DNA from: Mycobacterium sp. URHB0044
GTDB taxonomy: Bacteria; Actinomycetota; Actinomycetes; Mycobacteriales; Mycobacteriaceae
Assembly (NCBI RefSeq): GCF_000620625.1
Contig: NZ_JIAW01000001.1
Coordinates: forward strand, 124,001 to 188,000
Length of the DNA stretch: 64,000 nt
Direction: 5' to 3'
Shown here: piece after piece, positions 52,414 through 64,000 of the stretch
Layout of the letters: every line of letters starts with the position of its first letter
Position numbering within the stretch: the stretch's first letter is position 1
Position numbers and translations under genes: made by a program
The notes under the pieces: model-generated
What the model saw: only the letters and a program-made list of their open reading frames with translations
Told to the model about the DNA's origin: nothing
Databases searched by the model: none

Positions 52414-53057
52414 TGCGCCTCGTCGTCGCCGAGGACAGCGTCATCCTCCGCGATGGATTGGCGCAGTTGCTGGTCGAACGGGACCACGACGTGGTCGCCA
52501 AGGTGGGCAACGCCGACGACCTCCTCGATGCCGTCGACGCGCATCGGCCCGACGTGGCGATCATCGACATCCGCATGCCGCCGACGTTCACCGATGAGGG
52601 GCTCGTCGCCGCCGTGCGCCTGCGCCATACCCATCCCGACGTCGGCGTGCTCGTCTTCTCGCAATGGATCGAAAAGCGTTATGCCGCTGAACTACTGGCG
52701 GGCCGACCGTCGGGAGTCGGCTATCTCCTCAAGGACCGGGTGGCCGACATCCACGAGTTCATCGATGCGCTCAACCGCGTGGCCGCCGGCGGAACGGCAC
52801 TCGATCCCGAGGTGGTGCGGCAGCTGATGGGCTCCCAGCGGGGTGCGAACACCCTCGACCGGCTCACGCCGCGTGAGCGCGAAGTCCTGGCGTTGATGGC
52901 CGCGGGTCACTCCAACAGCGCGCTGGCGAGTCAGCTCTCGGTCACCGAGCGGGCGGTGGAGAAGCACGTCTCCAGCATCTTCGCCAAGCTCGAACTGCCA
53001 CCGTCACAGGCGCACCACCGCCGCGTCCTGGCGGTGGTGACCTACCTCAATTCCTGA
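52413..53057 (+). CDS. NarL/FixJ-family response regulator
   Basis: 214 residues. Receiver domain: VVAEDSVILRDGLAQLL (acidic pair), phosphoacceptor Asp52 in VAIIDIRMPP, and Lys in YLLKDRV. LuxR HTH at the C-terminus: LTPREREVLALMAAGHSNSALASQLSVTERAVEKHV in two stretches. Coupled to the histidine kinase by the TGATG overlap. About 70 bp downstream the F6-like RNA begins on the same strand. Target genes unknown. Confidence 0.9.
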   Translation: MRLVVAEDSVILRDGLAQLLVERDHDVVAKVGNADDLLDAVDAHRPDVAIIDIRMPPTFTDEGLVAAVRLRHTHPDVGVLVFSQWIEKRYAAELLAGRPSGVGYLLKDRVADIHEFIDALNRVAAGGTALDPEVVRQLMGSQRGANTLDRLTPREREVLALMAAGHSNSALASQLSVTERAVEKHVSSIFAKLELPPSQAHHRRVLAVVTYLNS

Positions 53058-53127
53058 TGCGGCACAGACGAAGAAGACTTCGAATCGCCCCTTTCCCGAG
53101 GGCCATCATCGGCGTAACATCGTCTGC

Positions 53128-53241
53128 ACGACGGGTTCGGGAGTGACTAATCCAAAGAGCCGGTGCAATGAGGTGAAGAGCCGGCCGCGCGTTTGATGTA
53201 AAGAGACGCCCTCAATTGTCCTCCCGAACCCGCCTTTTTTG
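53128..53241 (+). ncRNA. F6-like small RNA (ncRv10243/Mcr14 position)
   Basis: A non-coding stretch with a mycobacterial -10 box TAACAT (53115-53120). A 12-bp perfect stem follows, CGGGTTCGGGAG (53132-53143) with CTCCCGAACCCG (53221-53232), then CC and six T (53235-53240), a proper intrinsic terminator end. Inside are two AGAGCCGG direct repeats. In M. tuberculosis the SigF-dependent RNA F6 lies between fadA2 and fadE5 on the plus strand; position, strand and context agree. I do not see a clear SigF -35, so the promoter class is open. Ends are estimates. The 3' end overlaps the convergent DUF1361 gene by about 30 bp. Confidence 0.6.
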
Positions 53242-53874
53242 TGTGACGAGGCCGGACAGCGACCAGACGGTCAGGTATGCCAGGCCGAAGAACGTCGCCA
53301 CGGCCACAGCCACCCCGGTCGACTGCACGTAGGCGAACGGGGACCGCACCCATTCGAACGTCGACGCCACGACCGCGTCGGGCCGCGTCACCAGGTCCCA
53401 CGAATTCCACCGCTGGAACCGCCCGATGATGACTCCGATCGAACACAGCCCGATCGACACGACGACGGCCAGCCACCCCAACACCGAACCCCACTCCCGT
53501 TCGATGCGCTGATGGATCAGCCGCAACGACACCACGCCGAGCATGATGCCGGTCCACGCCGCGAACCCGTACTGCAGGACGTGCCGCCAGAGCTCGACGC
53601 CCTCGCCGAGGTGCACCAGATCGGTGACCAGATACGGCGAGTTCGGCAGGAACGCCAGCCAGCCCAGGCCCAGCGGCAGCAGCCACACCCGTCGACGGAC
53701 TGCGGCGAACCCGGCCGCGAAGAAGACGGGAATCCAGGCCAGCGCCAGATTCCAGATCAGAAACAACGTCGGGTACGAGCGCGGTGCGGCAGGGTCGGTG
53801 ATGCCCAGCACGGACGTCAGCAGGGTCGTTGCCACCAGCGCGAACACCAGAACGACGCGCGGGGCATTGTTCAC
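53212..53874 (-). CDS. DUF1361 integral membrane protein
   Basis: 220 residues with about six spans. FLPNSPYLVTDLVHL (residues ~76-90) and SIGVIIGRFQRWNSWDLV are the conserved loops of DUF1361. Function unknown. GTG at 53874. The gene's last codons overlap the 3' hairpin of the F6-like RNA on the opposite strand. It lies downstream of fadE5, separated by a strong terminator, so it is probably transcribed on its own. Confidence 0.85.
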   Translation of the reverse strand: MNNAPRVVLVFALVATTLLTSVLGITDPAAPRSYPTLFLIWNLALAWIPVFFAAGFAAVRRRVWLLPLGLGWLAFLPNSPYLVTDLVHLGEGVELWRHVLQYGFAAWTGIMLGVVSLRLIHQRIEREWGSVLGWLAVVVSIGLCSIGVIIGRFQRWNSWDLVTRPDAVVASTFEWVRSPFAYVQSTGVAVAVATFFGLAYLTVWSLSGLVTQKRRVREDN

Positions 53875-53893
53875 CGGTCCAGTTTGCCTGACA

Positions 53894-53931
53894 ACGCAAA
53901 GGGCCCCCGGTTTCCCGGAGGCCCTTTGCGT
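53894..53931 (-). terminator. fadE5 terminator hairpin
   Basis: ACGCAAAGGGCC pairs perfectly with GGCCCTTTGCGT, and the stem continues with CCGG/CCGG around a TTT loop. It starts 20 bp after the fadE5 stop. Among the strongest hairpins in the window. Confidence 0.85.
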
Positions 53932-53951
53932 GTGTGAAGTGTCGCGACGGC

Positions 53952-55787
53952 TTAGAAGGCAGCCTCGTCGAGCTCCATCACCTCGTTGTCGATGGTGTCG
54001 ATCACCAGGCGGGTGCTGGTCAGCAGCGGCAGGAAGTTCTTCGCGAAGAACGACGCCGTCGCGATCTTGCCGTCGTAGAAGTTGCGATCGTCACCGGCTG
54101 CACCGTTGTCGAGCGCTTCGATGGCGACGGCCGACTGCTTCAGCAGGAGCCAGCCGAGCACCAGGTCGCCGACGCTCATCAGGAAGCGCACCGAGCCGAG
54201 ACCCACCTTGTAGATGTTCGCCGCGTCCTCCTGCGCCGACATCAGGTAGCCGGTCAGCGTCGCCGCCATGCCCTGCACGTCCGCGAGCGCGGTCGCCAGC
54301 AGCTCGCGCTCGGCCTTCAGACGCCCGTTGCCGGACTCGTTCTTGATGAACTGCTCGATCTCATTCGCAACGTAGCCGAGGGCAACGCCCTTGTCGCGCA
54401 CGATCTTCCGGAAGAAGAAGTCCTGCGCCTGGATGGCCGTGGTGCCCTCGTAGAGCGAGTCGATCTTCGCGTCGCGGATGTACTGCTCGATCGGGTAGTC
54501 CTGCAGGAAGCCCGAGCCGCCGAAGGTCTGCAGGCTCTCGGTGAGCTTGGCGTAGGCCTGCTCGGACCCGACGCCCTTGACGATGGGCAGCAGCAGGTCG
54601 TTGACCTTGACGGCCAGGTCGGCGTCGATGCCGTAGACGGCCTTGGCCACCTCGGGATCCTGGAACGTCGCGGTGTAGATGTACAGCGCACGCAGACCCT
54701 CGGCGTAGGACTTCTGGGTCAGCAGGCTGCGACGAACGTCCGGGTGGTGCGTGATGGTCACACGCGGCGCGGTCTTGTCCGTCATCTGGGTCAGGTCGGC
54801 ACCCTGGACGCGCTCCTTGGCGTACTCAAGCGCGTTGAGGTAGCCGGTCGACAGGGTGGCGATTGCCTTGGTGCCCACCATCATCCGGGCCTGCTCGATG
54901 ACGTCGAACATCTGGGCAATGCCCTCGTGCACCTCGCCGACCAACCAGCCGACGGCGGGCTTGTCGTGCTGGCCGAGCGACAGCTCGCAGGTCGCGGAGA
55001 CCTTGAGGCCCATCTTGTGCTCGACGTTGGTGACGTACACGCCGTTGCGCTCGCCGGGCTCGCCGGTCTCGAAGTCGAACAGGAACTTGGGCACGAAGAA
55101 CAGCGAAAGACCCTTGGTGCCGGGGCCTGCGCCCTCGGGGCGGGCCAGCACCAGGTGGAAGATGTTCTCGAACAGATCTCCGGAGTCACCGGAGGTGATG
55201 AAGCGCTTCACGCCCTCGATGTGCCAGGAGCCGTCCTCCTGCTTGACGGCTTTGGTGCGGCCGGCGCCGACGTCGGAGCCCGCGTCGGGCTCGGTCAGCA
55301 CCATGGTGGAGCCCCAGCCACGCTCGGCGGCCAGCACGGCCCACTTCTTCTGCTCCTCGGTGGCGAGGTGGTAGAAGATGTTCGCGAAACCGGCACCGCC
55401 TGCGTACATCCAGACCGCCGGGTTGGCGCCGAGGATGTGCTCGTTGAGCGCCCACATCAAGGCCTTTGGCGTCGGCGTACCGCCGAGCGCCTCGTCGAGA
55501 CCGACCCGGTCCCAGCCGGCGTCGAGCACGGCGCGCACGGACTTCTTGAAGGCCTCGGGCAGCGTCACCGAGAAGGTGTTGGGGTCGAAGGTCGGGGGGT
55601 TGCGGTCACCCTCGGCGAATGATTCGGCGATGGGACCTGCGGCCAGCCGGCTCATTTCCTCGAGCATCTCGCGGGCGGTGTCGACGTCCAGGTCGCTGAA
55701 CTGACCTTCGCCGAGCGCCTTGTCGATACCGAATACCTCGAACAGGTTGAACACCTGGTCACGGACGTTGCTCTTGTAGTGGCTCAC
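53952..55787 (-). CDS. fadE5: Acyl-CoA dehydrogenase FadE5
   Basis: 611 residues, the exact length of M. tuberculosis FadE5 (Rv0244c), starting [18 protein letters not shown] and ending [15 protein letters not shown]-dependent dehydrogenation of long- and medium-chain acyl-CoA, the first step of beta-oxidation. [19 protein letters not shown] and [18 protein letters not shown] are the flavin and C-terminal blocks. GTG at 55787 with GAGGAGAA upstream. Promoter and operator are visible at 55835-55885. FadE5, HtdX, FabG4 and FadA2 together cover the four reactions of a cycle. Confidence 0.96.
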   Translation of the reverse strand: MSHYKSNVRDQVFNLFEVFGIDKALGEGQFSDLDVDTAREMLEEMSRLAAGPIAESFAEGDRNPPTFDPNTFSVTLPEAFKKSVRAVLDAGWDRVGLDEALGGTPTPKALMWALNEHILGANPAVWMYAGGAGFANIFYHLATEEQKKWAVLAAERGWGSTMVLTEPDAGSDVGAGRTKAVKQEDGSWHIEGVKRFITSGDSGDLFENIFHLVLARPEGAGPGTKGLSLFFVPKFLFDFETGEPGERNGVYVTNVEHKMGLKVSATCELSLGQHDKPAVGWLVGEVHEGIAQMFDVIEQARMMVGTKAIATLSTGYLNALEYAKERVQGADLTQMTDKTAPRVTITHHPDVRRSLLTQKSYAEGLRALYIYTATFQDPEVAKAVYGIDADLAVKVNDLLLPIVKGVGSEQAYAKLTESLQTFGGSGFLQDYPIEQYIRDAKIDSLYEGTTAIQAQDFFFRKIVRDKGVALGYVANEIEQFIKNESGNGRLKAERELLATALADVQGMAATLTGYLMSAQEDAANIYKVGLGSVRFLMSVGDLVLGWLLLKQSAVAIEALDNGAAGDDRNFYDGKIATASFFAKNFLPLLTSTRLVIDTIDNEVMELDEAAF

Positions 55788-55834
55788 GATTCTCCTCGAT
55801 GAGATTCCGTCTTCGGTTGGGTACTCACGATAAG

Positions 55835-55848
55835 TTACCCACCAGTAA
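55835..55848. promoter_or_regulatory. Palindrome TTAC-CCACCA-GTAA in fadE5 promoter
   Basis: GTTAC-CCACCA-GTAAC is an inverted repeat just downstream of the fadE5 -10 box, the position of a repressor site. It has the same TTAC-N6-GTAA frame as 47425-47438. A further half site AGTAAC lies at 55870-55875 between the -35 and -10 boxes. Confidence 0.6.
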
Positions 55849-55857
55849 CTGCGGCCA

Positions 55858-55885
55858 ACTATACCGTTCAGTAACTTCAACGCAA
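55858..55885 (-). promoter_or_regulatory. fadE5 promoter
   Basis: On the minus strand TTGCGT (55880-55885) and TATAGT (55858-55863) are separated by 16 bp, a good SigA-type promoter. The -10 box is about 70 bp before the start codon. Confidence 0.6.
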
Positions 55886-56032
55886 AGCCCCTGCGAGCAA
55901 ATTTCTACCAGCTAACCAACCCGGTGGTTGATTGGGCCTGGCCAGGCGCCTACGTGCATGTCTGACCTGCCGTTTCGGCGGGATGTGAGATCCGCCACTA
56001 GAGCCTCCAGCACGGCCGTTAGGGTGTGTCGA

Positions 56033-57115
56033 ATGCGGCGCGTAGCGGTGTGGGGAACAGGCAATATGGGGTCGACGGCGATCCGGTCGGCGACGGGGTT
56101 CCCCGGTCTGCAGCTGGCCGCCGTGATCACCTCCTCGCCGGCCAAGGAGGGCGCCGACGCTGCGACGTTCGCCGGGTTGGCCGCACCGACCGGGGTCTCC
56201 GCCACCACCGACGTCGACGCCGCACTCGCGGTCTGCGACGCCGTCGCGTACATGGCCTCCGGTGACATCCGGCCTGACGAGGCGGTGAACGACATCGAGC
56301 GCTGCCTACGCGCGGGCGTCCACGTCGTGACCCCCTCGCTGTACTCGCTGTACGACCCGCGCTCGGCGCCGCGGGAATGGGTCGACCGCCTTTCCGCCGC
56401 GGCGGAGGAGGGCGGCGCCACGCTGTTGGTCAGCGGCGTGGACCCGGGCTGGGCCAACGACGCGCTGGCCGTGATGGCCGCGGGACTGTGCACCCGCATC
56501 CGGACCATCCGGTGCCAGGAGATCTTCGACTACTCCACCTACGACCAGCCGCATGCGGTCCGGGTGTCGTGCGGGTTCGGCGGATCGATGGAGGAGGTGC
56601 CGATGATGCTGCTGCCGTCCATCCCAACCATGGTGTGGGGCGGCAACATTCGGCTCATCGGACGCGGCCTCGGACTGGAGATCGACGAGATCACCGAGGT
56701 CGTCGAGCGCTTGCCGCTGGAGGCATCGGTCGACAACGTCATGGGCCACTTCGAGGCGGGCACCCAGGGCGCGTTCTTCCTCAAGGTGATCGGCTGGGCG
56801 GGCGGCAAGGAGCGCATCGTCGTCGAACACATCACCCGCATCGACCCGTCGTGCGCGCCGCACTGGCCGCTGCCCGACGAAGGCGTCGGCGACCACCGCG
56901 TCATTGTGGACGGCGATCCGCAGCTCACCATCGTCAGCCGGGCCGACGTGCCGGGCGGCACCAGGGCCGACGGCGGCAACACCACCGCCGCCAACCGGCT
57001 GCTCGGCGCGATCGAGTGGCTGGCCACCCAGAAGCCCGGCATCTACGACGGGCTCGACGTGCCGCTGCACACGCCGCTGCCCGCCGAAGTCGAGGCGACT
57101 CGCTGGGCTGATTGA
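56033..57115 (+). CDS. Rv0926c-like NAD(P)-dependent reductase
   Basis: A 360-residue protein of the dihydrodipicolinate-reductase-like / diaminopentanoate-dehydrogenase-like family. N-terminal Rossmann fold: RRVAVWGTGNMGSTAIRSA, with VCDAVAYMASGD following; the C-terminal part contains GVDPGWANDAL and MGHFEAGTQGAFFLKVIGW. Substrate unknown. In M. smegmatis the homologue sits between fadE5 and pks at the edge of the glycopeptidolipid/trehalose polyphleate region, as here. ATG at 56033; upstream frame is not supported. Divergent from fadE5, convergent with pks. Confidence 0.85.
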   Translation: MRRVAVWGTGNMGSTAIRSATGFPGLQLAAVITSSPAKEGADAATFAGLAAPTGVSATTDVDAALAVCDAVAYMASGDIRPDEAVNDIERCLRAGVHVVTPSLYSLYDPRSAPREWVDRLSAAAEEGGATLLVSGVDPGWANDALAVMAAGLCTRIRTIRCQEIFDYSTYDQPHAVRVSCGFGGSMEEVPMMLLPSIPTMVWGGNIRLIGRGLGLEIDEITEVVERLPLEASVDNVMGHFEAGTQGAFFLKVIGWAGGKERIVVEHITRIDPSCAPHWPLPDEGVGDHRVIVDGDPQLTIVSRADVPGGTRADGGNTTAANRLLGAIEWLATQKPGIYDGLDVPLHTPLPAEVEATRWAD

Positions 57116-57126
57116 TTTCGCCGAGA

Positions 57127-57172
57127 CTGCTGACAGATCGCGATTTGCGCGATAAGTACGATCTGACAGCAG
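57127..57172. terminator. Hairpin between convergent reductase and pks genes
   Basis: CTGCTGACAGATCG (57127-57140) pairs with CGATCTGACAGCAG (57159-57172) at 13 of 14 positions around an 18-nt loop that includes CGATTTGCGCGATAAG. It fills most of the 71-bp convergent gap and is the likely shared terminator. Confidence 0.65.
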
Positions 57173-57186
57173 CTTCGAGGTGTCGG

Positions 57187-64000
<6,814 letters not shown>

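Noticed and set aside
53934..55622. 562-codon plus-strand frame opposite fadE5
   Set aside because: Shadow of fadE5; the protein is low-complexity and starts inside the fadE5 terminator.

Overview
The window comes from a high-GC actinobacterium and almost certainly from a rapidly growing mycobacterium (Mycolicibacterium type). Evidence is a set of mycobacterial marker genes in recognisable order: lipO-fadD12-Rv1428c; Rv0223c to Rv0228; aftD with its small DUF2613 neighbour; lpqI; the Rv0238-type TetR; htdX-fabG4-fadA2; and fadE5. No rRNA, tRNA, CRISPR array or recognisable insertion-sequence transposase was seen.

Layout. (1) 1-9.6 kb: lipid-activation genes (lipO partial, fadD12, acyltransferase), a secreted protein, arylamine N-acetyltransferase, a double-domain acyl-CoA dehydrogenase, and small regulator/reductase genes. 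(2) 9.6-20.2 kb: a FadE5 paralogue facing a TetR gene across a perfect inverted repeat, then the cell-envelope block Rv0223c-Rv0228 (aldehyde dehydrogenase, methyltransferase, glycosyltransferase, two membrane proteins, acyltransferase). (3) 20.2-25.3 kb: an orphan ORF between two 65-bp palindromic repeats, then aftD and DUF2613. (4) 25.3-32.4 kb: an accessory co-directional array. It holds a lipoprotein, a transmembrane Ser/Thr kinase, a double-FHA membrane protease, a zinc-ribbon membrane protein, a methyltransferase and a hydrolase-LuxR fusion. In M. tuberculosis the DUF2613 gene lies directly beside lpqI. (5) 32.5-42.2 kb: lpqI, then a gamma-glutamyl-amine type catabolic cluster with its own RpiR regulator. 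(6) 42.2-44.9 kb: the Rv0238-type TetR and an ABC exporter flanked by two copies of a 46-bp palindromic repeat. (7) 45.1-55.9 kb: htdX, fabG4, fadA2 and fadE5, which together can run a beta-oxidation or chain-elongation cycle. They are interrupted by a TDT transporter, an LLM oxidoreductase, a NarL-type two-component pair, an F6-like small RNA and a DUF1361 membrane protein. (8) 56.0-64 kb: an Rv0926c-like reductase and the C-terminal part of a modular polyketide synthase. The order fadE5 / Rv0926c-like / pks matches the trehalose polyphleate locus of M. smegmatis.

The most interesting points are the kinase-FHA-protease array, the polyamine/amine cluster, two families of palindromic repeats that each bracket a single accessory gene, and a TTAC-N6-GTAA motif shared by the fabG4/fadA2 and fadE5 control regions. 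All names are by recognition from memory of protein motifs and gene order; no search was run.
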